This document shows positions 25,614-33,164 of a stretch of 64,000 nucleotides of DNA, one piece after another. The notes under the pieces were generated by a model that was given only the letters and a program-made list of their open reading frames with translations, was not told the DNA's origin and did no database searches. Source of the DNA: Streptomyces sp. ISL-36 (lineage in GTDB: Bacteria > Actinomycetota > Actinomycetes > Streptomycetales > Streptomycetaceae); contig NZ_JAGGOS010000046.1 of NCBI RefSeq assembly GCF_018614205.1, forward strand, positions 1 to 64,000, written 5' to 3'. Both the position numbers and the translations under genes were made by a program. The first letter of the stretch is position 1. Every line of letters begins with the position of its first letter.

Positions 25614-26794
25614 GCGGCCGGCCGCCCGGGGACCTCGATCCGGCGCTCCCCCACCGCGCCGACCGCCGTCAGGAGCACGGTCAGGCCGACACCCCACAGG
25701 ATGGCCGTCGAGGGCGCCACCACCTGCAGCAGGCCGCCCGCGAGCGAGCCGCTCGCCGCGTAACCGGCGCCGACGGCCGCGTACATGACCGAGTACCCGG
25801 CGGCCAGAGCGCTCGGCGGCAGCATCTGGCGCAGGGCCAGATTGCGGGTGAGCATCGCCGGGGCCTGGAGGAGACCGGCCAGGGTCAGCGCGACGGCGAT
25901 CGCCCCCGCCGAGGGCAGCACGGCCATCAGGGCCACGCCCCCGGCGACACCGAGGATGAGCACGAGGGACTGCACCGGGAGCCGGCCGGGCCAGCTGCCC
26001 CGCAGTCCGTACACGAAGGCGCCCACCGCCGAGCCCATCGAGAACCCGGCGAGCAGGGGCCCCGCCCAGCCGATGCCGATCGCCCGCTGTTCGAGAAGGG
26101 CGGGCAGGATCAGCTCCGCCAGGGCCAACAGGGTCAGACTCCCGGCGCCCATGACGTACACCGGCCACACCCGCATGAGGACGCGCCGCATCGGCTCGCC
26201 GTGCTCCTGCGCCTGCGACGGCCAGCCGGCCGGCAGCGCCCACAGCCCGGCGACCGAGGCCGCCATCAGCCCGGCTTGGAGCAGCAGCGGGACGGCCGGG
26301 TCGACGCCGAGCGCCAGACCGGTCACGAGCGCGGGTGCGGCGGCCCAGATGGCGAAGGTCAGCACGGACTCCATGCTGAGCGCCTGGGTGACGGCCTTCT
26401 CCGGGACCAGGCTGGTGAGCAGCGCACGCAGACCACCGGGAGAGGCGGCCGGCCCGGCGCCCGCGAGGAAGGCCGACAGACCTAGGAGGACGGGATGCGC
26501 GCCCTCGGCGAACCCGAGCCCCGCGAAGCCGAGAGCGCCCACCACGAGGCCGACCGCCAGATGCGGCCGCGCCCGCTCGGGGTTCATCCGGATGCCCAGT
26601 ACGGGCGCGGCGACGATCTCGCCGAGGACGTACGCGGCGGCGAGCACCGCCCCGAGGGTGTATCCGCCGGGCCGCTCCCGCACCAGGAACACGAGCGCGA
26701 GCGGCGCCATCGCCACCGGCAGCCGGGCGGCCAGGGCGACGGCCGACCAGACGAGGACGGGGCGGGTGACGAGCGCACGGTAGGACATGGCCAC
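25577..26794 (-). CDS. MFS transporter
   Basis: A 405-residue major facilitator with about twelve helices. It resembles actinobacterial drug-efflux-like MFS proteins (RALVTRPVLVWSAVALAARLP, GRxxxG-poor loops, FLAGAGPAASPGGLRALLTSLVPEKAVTQALSMES). The substrate cannot be predicted. The start is GTG 26794 or ATG 26788. It is convergent with and overlaps the GlxA-type regulator by 37 bases. The next gene, the alcohol dehydrogenase, ends 34 bp upstream and is read in the same direction, so the two may form one transcript. Confidence 0.85.
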   Translation of the reverse strand: MAMSYRALVTRPVLVWSAVALAARLPVAMAPLALVFLVRERPGGYTLGAVLAAAYVLGEIVAAPVLGIRMNPERARPHLAVGLVVGALGFAGLGFAEGAHPVLLGLSAFLAGAGPAASPGGLRALLTSLVPEKAVTQALSMESVLTFAIWAAAPALVTGLALGVDPAVPLLLQAGLMAASVAGLWALPAGWPSQAQEHGEPMRRVLMRVWPVYVMGAGSLTLLALAELILPALLEQRAIGIGWAGPLLAGFSMGSAVGAFVYGLRGSWPGRLPVQSLVLILGVAGGVALMAVLPSAGAIAVALTLAGLLQAPAMLTRNLALRQMLPPSALAAGYSVMYAAVGAGYAASGSLAGGLLQVVAPSTAILWGVGLTVLLTAVGAVGERRIEVPGRPAAQPTAPDRKVRR

Positions 26795-26827
26795 GACCGT
26801 AACGGGCGGACGGTCGTGGTCGGCCGT

Positions 26828-27883
26828 TCAACCGAAGGTGAGCACCCCGCGCGCCACACGCCCCTGTTCGGCGTCCTCGGCCGCCATGGCGAAGTCCTCC
26901 ACCGGATACGTCTCGGTGACGAGTTCGTCGAGGAGGAGCCGGCCCTGCCGGTACAGCTCGGCGTAGAGGGCGATGTCCTTCTGGGGGCGGGAGGAGCCGT
27001 AGCGGCAGCCGAGGATCGACTTGTCGAGGAACATCGCGGCCGGCGGGAAGCTCGCCTCGGCGGTGGGCGCGGTCATGCCGAGGAGGATCGCCTGGCCGTG
27101 CCGGTCGAGCAGATCGATCGCGGTACGGACGAGGCCGGTGTGGCCGACGCACTCGAAGACGTGGTCGGCGCCGGTGGGCAGGATCTCCCGTACGCCGTCG
27201 GTGGAGGTCAGGAAGTGGGTGGCGCCGAAGCGGCGGGCCGTCTCCTCCTTGGCCGGGTTGGTGTCGACGGCGACGATCGTGAGCGCGCCGGCGATCCGGG
27301 CGCCCTGGAGGACGTTGAGGCCGATGCCGCCGGTGCCGATGACGACGACGGTCTCGCCGCGGTCGACCTCGGCCCGGTTGAGGACGGCTCCGACACCCGT
27401 GAGGACGGCGCAGCCCAGGAGGGCGGCGGAGGTGAGGGGGATGTCGGAGGGGATCTTCACGGCCTGGACGGCCTTGACGACGGTCCGTTCGGCGAAGGAG
27501 GAGTTGGAGGCGAACTGGAAGAGACGCTGCCCGCCGGGCCGGGAGAACGGCTGCCCGGGCATGCCGATCGCCTTGCGGCACATGGTGGGGCGGCCACGGT
27601 CGCAGTCGGCGCAGGCGCCGCAGTTGGCGAGGGTGGAGAGGGCGACGTGGTCGCCGGGGACGACATGGGTGACGCCGGGGCCGACGGCTTCGACGACGCC
27701 GGCGCCCTCGTGGCCGAGGACGACGGGGGCGGGGAAGGGGATCGTGCCGTCGACGACGGCGAGATCGCTGTGACAGACCCCGGCGGCCCGGATACGCACG
27801 AGCACTTCACCGGGCAGGGGTTGGCGTATCTCCAGATCGCGCACGACCTGGACCTGCTTGCCGTCGAACACAACACCACGCAT
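26828..27883 (-). CDS. Zinc-dependent alcohol dehydrogenase (MDR family)
   Basis: A 351-residue medium-chain dehydrogenase. Catalytic zinc ligands appear in GVCHSD and GHEGAG, and structural zinc cysteines in NCGACADCDRGRPTMC. The Rossmann motif GTGGIGLNVLQGARIAGA precedes VAVDTNPAKEETARRFGATH. It resembles class-III-like/NDMA-dependent enzymes that oxidise alcohols to aldehydes with NAD or mycothiol cofactors; the substrate is unknown. ATG 27883 has GAGGAGC upstream. It lies in the acyl-CoA catabolic region, but no CTGAC-type operator is seen in front of it. A MITE-like element lies directly upstream (27920-28128). Confidence 0.9.
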   Translation of the reverse strand: MRGVVFDGKQVQVVRDLEIRQPLPGEVLVRIRAAGVCHSDLAVVDGTIPFPAPVVLGHEGAGVVEAVGPGVTHVVPGDHVALSTLANCGACADCDRGRPTMCRKAIGMPGQPFSRPGGQRLFQFASNSSFAERTVVKAVQAVKIPSDIPLTSAALLGCAVLTGVGAVLNRAEVDRGETVVVIGTGGIGLNVLQGARIAGALTIVAVDTNPAKEETARRFGATHFLTSTDGVREILPTGADHVFECVGHTGLVRTAIDLLDRHGQAILLGMTAPTAEASFPPAAMFLDKSILGCRYGSSRPQKDIALYAELYRQGRLLLDELVTETYPVEDFAMAAEDAEQGRVARGVLTFG

Positions 27884-27919
27884 GCTTCGTGCTCCTCGTA
27901 TCCGGGGGCGGTAGGTTCC

Positions 27920-28128
27920 CTCGCCCCACCCCGTTGTGGGCATTCGTCCCGCTGGGCGGGACGGGTGGGCACACGGGACGGCGCCCTTGCCGGGCCCAGG
28001 CTCCCGGTCCGTACGCTGCCCACAGGTGCGGCGCCGTCGTGGGTTGTGCCCACCCGTTCCTCCCCCTAGGGCTCCGCCCTGGGGGGACCCCCACAGCGGA
28101 ACAGTTGCCCACAACGGAGTGGGGAGAG
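27920..28128. mobile_element. MITE-like element, 209 bp, with terminal inverted repeats
   Basis: The left end (27920-27942) and the reverse complement of the right end (28106-28128) agree in 21 of 23 positions; both share the CGTTGTGGGCA core. The interior is non-coding, contains a second GTTGTGCCCAC-type motif and a strong CCCCCTAGGGC / GGGGGG hairpin. Similar GTTGTGGGCA-bordered intergenic elements recur in Streptomyces genomes. It lies between the start of the alcohol dehydrogenase gene and the 3' end of the SDR gene. Confidence 0.65.
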
Positions 28129-28159
28129 GGCGGCGGGCGGCGCCCCGGGCCGGGGGGTC

Positions 28160-29074
28160 CTAGGCGTTCGGGCGGGAGCCTCTCGCTGCCGCCTGGGTCA
28201 TTTCCTCCAGCCGGGACAGCAGCGGCATCGGGTCCGTCCCCACCGTCCCCGGCAGAAAGTCCGCGATCCGTTCCGGGGTCCAGGACCCCCCCTCCGCATA
28301 GCCCGCCCGCAGCTCCCTCGGCTGCGCCCACACCGCGATCTTCGGGCCGGCGATCGTATAGACCTGGCCGGTGATCTTCTCCGCCCTCGCCCGCTCCGAG
28401 AGCAGGTAGACCACGAGCGCCGCCACATCCTCCGGCTCGCCGATCTCCTTCAGCTCCATCGGCACGTTCGCCGACATCCGGGTCCGCGCCACCGGCGCCA
28501 CCGCGTTCGCCGTGACCCCGTACTTGTGCAGCCCCAGCGCCGCCGACCGCACCAGCGAGATGATGCCGCCCTTGGCCGCCGCGTAGTTGGCCTGGGCCAC
28601 CGAGCCCTGGTGGTTGCCGCTGGTGAAGCCGATCAGCGTGCCGCCGCCCTGCTTGCGCATCACCGCCGAGGCCGCCCGGAAGACGGTGAACGTGCCCTTC
28701 AGATGGGTGGCGACGACCGGGTCCCACTCCTCCTCGGACATGTTGAAGAGCATCCGCTCGCGCAGGATGCCCGCCACGCACACGACCCCGTCGATCCGCC
28801 CGTACTCCGCGAGCGCCACGTCCACGACCCGCCGGCCGCCGGCCATCGTCGAGATGTCGTCGGCGACCGCCAGGGCCGACCCGCCCGCCGCCTCGATCTC
28901 CTTGACGACGGAGAGGGCCACCTCCGAGGTCGGCTCGCCGCCCTCGACGGAGACCCCGTAGTCGTTGACGACGACCTTCGCTCCCTCCGCCGCGCACGCG
29001 AGGGCGACGGCCCGGCCGATCCCCCGCCCCGCGCCCGTCACGGCGACGACCTTGCCTGCCAAGAAGTTCCCCAC
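28160..29074 (-). CDS. SDR dehydrogenase, MFE-2/hydroxyacyl-CoA type
   Basis: A 304-residue short-chain dehydrogenase. The cofactor motif is VTGAGRGIGRAVALACAAEG (about residues 12-31), NDYGV follows, and the catalytic YAAAK is near 167 (ANYAAAKGGI). The NDYGV segment and extended C-terminus (AGPKIAVWAQPRELR, then WTPERIADFL) resemble the dehydrogenase domain of peroxisomal multifunctional enzyme 2 and actinobacterial hydroxysteroid/3-hydroxyacyl-CoA dehydrogenases. It probably oxidises a 3-hydroxyacyl-CoA. The GTG start 29074 is 22 bp from the CTGAC-type operator 29097-29111. Divergent from the cyclase gene. Confidence 0.88.
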   Translation of the reverse strand: MGNFLAGKVVAVTGAGRGIGRAVALACAAEGAKVVVNDYGVSVEGGEPTSEVALSVVKEIEAAGGSALAVADDISTMAGGRRVVDVALAEYGRIDGVVCVAGILRERMLFNMSEEEWDPVVATHLKGTFTVFRAASAVMRKQGGGTLIGFTSGNHQGSVAQANYAAAKGGIISLVRSAALGLHKYGVTANAVAPVARTRMSANVPMELKEIGEPEDVAALVVYLLSERARAEKITGQVYTIAGPKIAVWAQPRELRAGYAEGGSWTPERIADFLPGTVGTDPMPLLSRLEEMTQAAARGSRPNA

Positions 29075-29096
29075 GCCCGGCCCCTTCCCGCATTTT

Positions 29097-29145
29097 CTGA
29101 CGGTCCGTTAGATTCACCGTAGAACTGGATTCTACGACCCGTCAG
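29097..29145. promoter_or_regulatory. Regulon operator site 4 plus degenerate second site
   Basis: CTGACGGTCCGTTAG (29097-29111, one arm mismatch) is followed by a degenerate copy, CTACGACCCGTCAG (29132-29145), which lacks one base in its left arm. They lie between the divergent SDR (start 29074) and cyclase (start 29177) genes, one close to each start. Confidence 0.65.
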
Positions 29146-29176
29146 ATACTGGAGAACAAGACCCCGGAGGCCCCCG

Positions 29177-30103
29177 ATGTCACTTCCCGCCGAGTTCCAC
29201 GACATCGCCAAGCGCGTGAACAACTGGGGTCGTTGGGGCCGGGACGACCAGATCGGCACCCTCAACCTGATCACCGACGCGGTGGTGCGGGAGGCGGCGC
29301 GGACCGTCATCGCGGGGCGGCGCATACCCCTGGCCCTGGATCTGGAGCAGGACGGCGTGCAGACCGGCATGATCCCCGGCCGGGTCAACCCGCTCCATGT
29401 CATGGTCCAGATCAACCAGGAGCTCTTCGGCCCCGGCACGGTCGCCACCAGCGACGACGCCGTGACCTTCGGCCTGCAGGCGGCCACCCACTGGGACGCG
29501 CTCACCCATGTCTCCCACTCGGGGAAGATCTACAACGGCCGCCCGGCCGCCACGATCACCCCGCACGGCCGCTCCGAGTACAGCGGCATCCACACCGCCC
29601 GTCACATCGTGAGCCGTGGCGTCCTGCTCGACGTGGCCGCCGCCAAGGGCCTGGACCGGCTGCCCGGTGACCACGCCGTCACCCCCGAAGACCTGGACGA
29701 AGCGGCGGAATTCGGCCGGGTGACCGTACGGGCCGGTGATGTCGTCCTCGTACGGACGGGGCAGGTCCAGCAGTATCTGGCCGGGGACAAGCACGGGTAC
29801 GCCTTCCCCTCCCCGGGGCTCTCGATCCGTACGCCTGAGTGGTTCCACGCCCGCGATGTCGCCGCCGTCGCCAACGACACGCTCACCTTCGAGATCTTCC
29901 CGCCCGAGATCGAGAATCTCTGGCTGCCCGTGCACGCGCTCGACCTCGTCGAGATGGGGATGCTCCAGGGGCAGAACTGGAATCTGGAAAGTCTGTCCAC
30001 AGCCTGTGCACAGAGCGGACGGTACGCGTTCCTGCTCTCCGCGATGCCCGAGCCCTTCGTGGGCGGTACGGGCACACCGGTGGCACCGGTCGCGATCCTC
30101 TGA
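29177..30103 (+). CDS. Cyclase-family (kynurenine formamidase-like) hydrolase
   Basis: A 308-residue metal-dependent hydrolase of the cyclase/KynB superfamily. The metal-binding motif is HWDALTHVSH (about residues 110-119), a variant of HxGTHxDxPxH. GVLLDVAAAKGLDRLP and VRAGDVVLVRTGQVQQY are family-typical segments. The reaction could be hydrolysis or lactonisation of a carbonyl compound. ATG 29177 has CCGGAGG 6 bases upstream. It is divergent from the SDR gene and shares the operator region, suggesting coordinated control with acyl-CoA catabolism. Confidence 0.87.
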   Translation: MSLPAEFHDIAKRVNNWGRWGRDDQIGTLNLITDAVVREAARTVIAGRRIPLALDLEQDGVQTGMIPGRVNPLHVMVQINQELFGPGTVATSDDAVTFGLQAATHWDALTHVSHSGKIYNGRPAATITPHGRSEYSGIHTARHIVSRGVLLDVAAAKGLDRLPGDHAVTPEDLDEAAEFGRVTVRAGDVVLVRTGQVQQYLAGDKHGYAFPSPGLSIRTPEWFHARDVAAVANDTLTFEIFPPEIENLWLPVHALDLVEMGMLQGQNWNLESLSTACAQSGRYAFLLSAMPEPFVGGTGTPVAPVAIL

Positions 30104-30275
30104 ACCGGGCGGGAACTCACGGGTGGCGGCGCACTCGCGCGCGCCCCGAGCACGGCACGACACCGCCACCCGACCAACGACCCGTGCTCGTCGAGGGCAG
30201 CACGGTCCGCGCGCTCCCTCGGCGTCCCCTCACGACGAATCGCTCACCCCAGGGTGAACAAATCGGCACGAACCG

Positions 30276-30752
30276 TCAACAGCGCACGGGGGAGACGGTG
30301 GCGGAGGAGGTGGCCGCCGGTGGGGCCTGGGGTGTCGTGGGGACCGCGGGCGCCGCACGGTCGACTTCGCACCAGATGCTCTTGCCGGCGCCCTCACGCT
30401 GCCAGCCCCACCGGTCTGCGAGGCCGTCCACCAGCTCCAGGCCCCGCCCGTTGGTGTCCGCGCACTCCGCGTGGCGCGGCCGCGGTGGCCGGTCGCTCGC
30501 GTCGGCGACCTCCACCCGTACCGTCCCGGCCTCGGGACCGCCACCGCCGAACAGCATCCGCAGCACGGCCGGACAGCCCGTGTGGACCACCGCGTTGGTG
30601 ACCAGCTCGGAGATGAGCAGCACCAGCGTGTCGGTCAGCGGCTCGTCATCCCCTATGCCCGATCCGGCGAGCCTCGAACGGGCCCACCGCCGGGCGCGCC
30701 CCACCTCCGCCGGGTCCGGCCCGACCTCCAACTGAACCTGAAGCACCTGCAC
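30276..30752 (-). CDS. Anti-sigma-type ATPase (RsbW-like HATPase)
   Basis: A 158-residue GHKL ATP-binding protein. The N box is LVLLISELVTNAVVHT (about residues 43-58), the G1 box VEVADASDRPP, and the G2 region NGRGLELVDGLADRWG. The N-terminus V.RARRWARSRLA is typical of the Streptomyces single-domain anti-sigma-like ATPases. The GTG start is at 30752. It stands alone, with no sigma or STAS gene adjacent; the nearest STAS gene is at 38683. The partner is unknown. The 172 bases between it and the cyclase gene show no gene. Confidence 0.85.
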   Translation of the reverse strand: MQVLQVQLEVGPDPAEVGRARRWARSRLAGSGIGDDEPLTDTLVLLISELVTNAVVHTGCPAVLRMLFGGGGPEAGTVRVEVADASDRPPRPRHAECADTNGRGLELVDGLADRWGWQREGAGKSIWCEVDRAAPAVPTTPQAPPAATSSATVSPVRC

Positions 30753-30829
30753 CGTTCACACCATCCGAACCGGCGGACACATCGCCTCGCGCCTCACAGC
30801 CATCGACGCCCCTACGGAACGTGACTCCC

Positions 30830-30857
30830 TTGTGAGACAGCATGGTTGACGTACAGT
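30830..30857 (+). promoter_or_regulatory. Candidate promoter
   Basis: TTGTGA (30830-30835), a 16-base spacer and TACAGT (30852-30857) fit a housekeeping promoter. It points toward a short ORF at 30904. It lies in a stretch of 386 bases (30753-31138) with no other well-supported gene. Confidence 0.4.
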
Positions 30858-30903
30858 CACCGCAACAAGCGCTTCGGGCATATTCCAGCGCGAAGGAGTA
30901 CGC

Positions 30904-31092
30904 ATGGTCCATACTGTGCGACGCACGCTGCGGGTAGTCGAACAGGGGGGCGTGCAACGCCTCCACGGGTCGCGAGCGGCGGGCATTCCCGGATCCGGAG
31001 CCGCCGCACGGGCGACACCGGGAGCGTCCGGGTCCACAACCACTCGCATCCCACGGAGAGTACCGGAGCGGGACACCGACTCCGGGCCGTGA
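30904..31092 (+). CDS. Possible small Arg/Gly-rich protein
   Basis: A 62-residue ORF beginning MVHTVRRTLRVVEQGGVQ. It has GAAGGAG (30891-30897) 6 bases before the ATG and a plausible promoter upstream, which argue for expression. No family is recognised, and the second half is low-complexity with weaker third-position GC than neighbouring genes. It may be a leader peptide, a recent small gene or a decayed one. Confidence 0.3.
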   Translation: MVHTVRRTLRVVEQGGVQRLHGSRAAGIPGSGAAARATPGASGSTTTRIPRRVPERDTDSGP

Positions 31093-31138
31093 CGACCCGG
31101 CCGAAGGACACAACCCGGTATCGACGTTCCGTGACTCC

Positions 31139-32023
31139 TTACGCCGTTCCGGTGGACGGGTCGAGGAGTGCGGCCGCCTCCATCTCCTCGGCCAGGACCG
31201 CCGGGAGCCACCGCTCGGCCCGCACCCAGGCCCGTTTGAGGTGGAGATGGACGTCGGCCTCCCAGGTGAACCCCATGCCCCCGTACACCTGGAGGCAGTC
31301 CCTGGCGCAGCGCACGGCCGCCTCGTCGGCGAGCAGCTTCGCCCCTCCCGTCTCCACGGGGTCACCGCTCACGGCGGCAGCGTAGACGGCGGCGCGGGCG
31401 ACCTCTGTTCGTACGAGCATCTGGGCACACAGATGCTTGACCGCCTGGAAGGCCCCGATGGGCTGCCCGAACTGTGCGCGCTCCCGGGCGTGTTGCACGG
31501 CCATCTCAGTGGTGCGGGACGCGCTGCCGAGCTGCTCGGCGGCGGTGAGCAGCGCGGCCTCCATCGGGCCCCAGTCGCCGTCCGGGATCCGGTGCAGGGG
31601 CGTGAGGGGGTCGACGGAGACCATGGGCTCGGCGTCCCGCACATCCCCCACCACCACGTCCGCCTCCGCCAGCCACTCGACGAAGGGGCCGCCGGGGGCC
31701 GTGACGACCACCTCCCCCTCCGCCGCCCCCGGCACCTCGCCCGCCGCCAGGTGTGTGGCGATCAGCGGTCCCGGCAGCAGCACCCTCCCCGCCTCCTCGA
31801 AGACGAGCACCGCCTCGGGCAGGCCGAGCCCCACGCCGCCCGCCTCCTCCGGCAGGCGCAGCGCGAAGAACCCCGCCGCCCCCAGCTCCCGCCACAGCTT
31901 CCGGTCCAGTACGCCGCCGGCCTCGACGGCCGCCCGGAGCGCCGCCCGGTCGAAGTGGCGCGCCAGGAGCTCCCGTACCCCTGCCCGCAGCGCCTTCTGG
32001 TCGTCCGTCAGCCGGAAGTCCAC
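31139..32023 (-). CDS. Acyl-CoA dehydrogenase, short subunit (FadE-like)
   Basis: A 294-residue acyl-CoA dehydrogenase-fold protein, shorter than the usual 380-400. The N-terminus MDFRLTDDQKALRAGVRELL and C-terminal QVYGGMGFTWEADVHLHLKRA are typical of the short subunits that pair with a long one in alpha2beta2 heterotetramers (ChsE/FadE28-29 type) in steroid side-chain degradation. Residues RAQFGQPIGAFQAVKHLCAQM form the conserved helix. The GTG start 32023 lies 7 bp after the long subunit's stop, so they are co-translated. Third gene of an operon led by the amidohydrolase. Pairing is inferred from family knowledge. Confidence 0.88.
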   Translation of the reverse strand: MDFRLTDDQKALRAGVRELLARHFDRAALRAAVEAGGVLDRKLWRELGAAGFFALRLPEEAGGVGLGLPEAVLVFEEAGRVLLPGPLIATHLAAGEVPGAAEGEVVVTAPGGPFVEWLAEADVVVGDVRDAEPMVSVDPLTPLHRIPDGDWGPMEAALLTAAEQLGSASRTTEMAVQHARERAQFGQPIGAFQAVKHLCAQMLVRTEVARAAVYAAAVSGDPVETGGAKLLADEAAVRCARDCLQVYGGMGFTWEADVHLHLKRAWVRAERWLPAVLAEEMEAAALLDPSTGTA

Positions 32024-32030
32024 GACCGGG

Positions 32031-33164
32031 TCACCGCCCCTTCGGCAGGCCGAGGATGCGCTCGGCGACGATGTTCCGCTGGATCTGGGAGGTGCCGGCG
32101 GCGATCGTGTACGAGAGCGAGGACAGCCGGTCGAGGTTCCAGGCGTGTCCGAGGTCCAGCGCGTCGGGGCCGAGGACGGCGGCGGCCGTGTCGTACAGCT
32201 CCTGGCGGGCGTGGGAGTAGCGCAGCTTGAAGACGGAGCCTCCGACGCCCGGCACCCCGCCCGTCGCCTCGGCCTCGCTGACGTTCCACTGGGTGAGCCG
32301 CCACAGCGCCCGGAACTCGGCGCTCAGCCGGCCCAGCCTGCGGCGCAGCACGTCATCGCCCCAGCGGCCGCCCCGTTGGGCCGCGCGGGCCAGTTCGCCG
32401 AGAACGCGGCGGCAGGCGACGACCTCGCCGACGAAGGCGGTGCCGCGTTCGAACGACAGCGTCACCATGGTGACCCGCCAGCCGTCGTTCTCCTCGCCGA
32501 TCCGGTTTCCGACCGGCACCCGCACCTCGTCGAGGAACATCTCGGCGAACTCGGTGGAGCCGGCGAGGGTCCGCAGCGGCCGGACCGTGATGCCGGGGGC
32601 GTCCATGGGCATCGCGAGCCAGGTGATGCCCCGGTGTCTGGCGGCGTCCGGGTCGGTGCGGACGAGGAGTTCGCACCAGTCGGCGACCTCGGCGTGCGAG
32701 GTCCAGATCTTGGACCCGGAGACCACGTAGTGGTCCCCGTCCCGTACCGCCCGGGTCCGCAGGGAGGCCAGGTCGGAGCCGGCGTCCGGCTCGCTGAAAC
32801 CCTGACACCACACCTCGTCCCCGCGCAGCACCGGCGGCAGCCACCGCTCGCGCTGTTCCTTCGTCCCCTCCGCCGCGATCGTGGGCCCGGCGTGCAGCAG
32901 GCCGACGAAGTTGGCGCCGACGTAGGGCGCGCCGGCGCGCTCGGTCTCCTCCAGGAAGATCAGCCGCCGGGTCGGGGAGGCGTCCCAGTGGACGTCCGCG
33001 TACCCGGCGTCGTACAGCCTGCGCTGCCAGCCGCAGTCGTACGCGCGCCGGGCGGGCCAGTCCCGCGGGTCGGGGCGCGGCGGCAGGGTGGGCAGGACGG
33101 CGGCGAGCCATTCCCGCAGCCGCGCCCGGAAGGCCTCCTCGTCCTCGGTGTACGCGAGGTCCAT
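32031..33164 (-). CDS. Acyl-CoA dehydrogenase, long subunit (FadE-like)
   Basis: A 377-residue flavin-dependent acyl-CoA dehydrogenase. The FAD-binding loop is WCQGFSEPDAGSDLASLRT (about residues 118-136), with KIWTSHAEVADWC next. The C-terminal motif AAGTSQIQRNIVAERILGLP has Ala where MCAD-type enzymes have the catalytic Glu (YEGTSQIQR), so the base must come from elsewhere or from the short partner. The ATG shares its first base with the amidohydrolase stop (TGATG), so translation is coupled. Middle gene of an operon behind operator 34383-34397. Confidence 0.9.
   Translation of the reverse strand: MDLAYTEDEEAFRARLREWLAAVLPTLPPRPDPRDWPARRAYDCGWQRRLYDAGYADVHWDASPTRRLIFLEETERAGAPYVGANFVGLLHAGPTIAAEGTKEQRERWLPPVLRGDEVWCQGFSEPDAGSDLASLRTRAVRDGDHYVVSGSKIWTSHAEVADWCELLVRTDPDAARHRGITWLAMPMDAPGITVRPLRTLAGSTEFAEMFLDEVRVPVGNRIGEENDGWRVTMVTLSFERGTAFVGEVVACRRVLGELARAAQRGGRWGDDVLRRRLGRLSAEFRALWRLTQWNVSEAEATGGVPGVGGSVFKLRYSHARQELYDTAAAVLGPDALDLGHAWNLDRLSSLSYTIAAGTSQIQRNIVAERILGLPKGR

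Noticed and set aside
23319..27581. A single 1420-codon minus-strand ORF
   Set aside because: Only its last 420 codons encode a real protein (MFS, start at 24581). The rest runs antisense to the GlxA-type regulator and out of frame through the other MFS and the dehydrogenase genes.
29132..29145. Second full operator in the SDR-cyclase promoter
   Set aside because: The left arm lacks a base (CTACG instead of CTGACG), so it is recorded only as degenerate.
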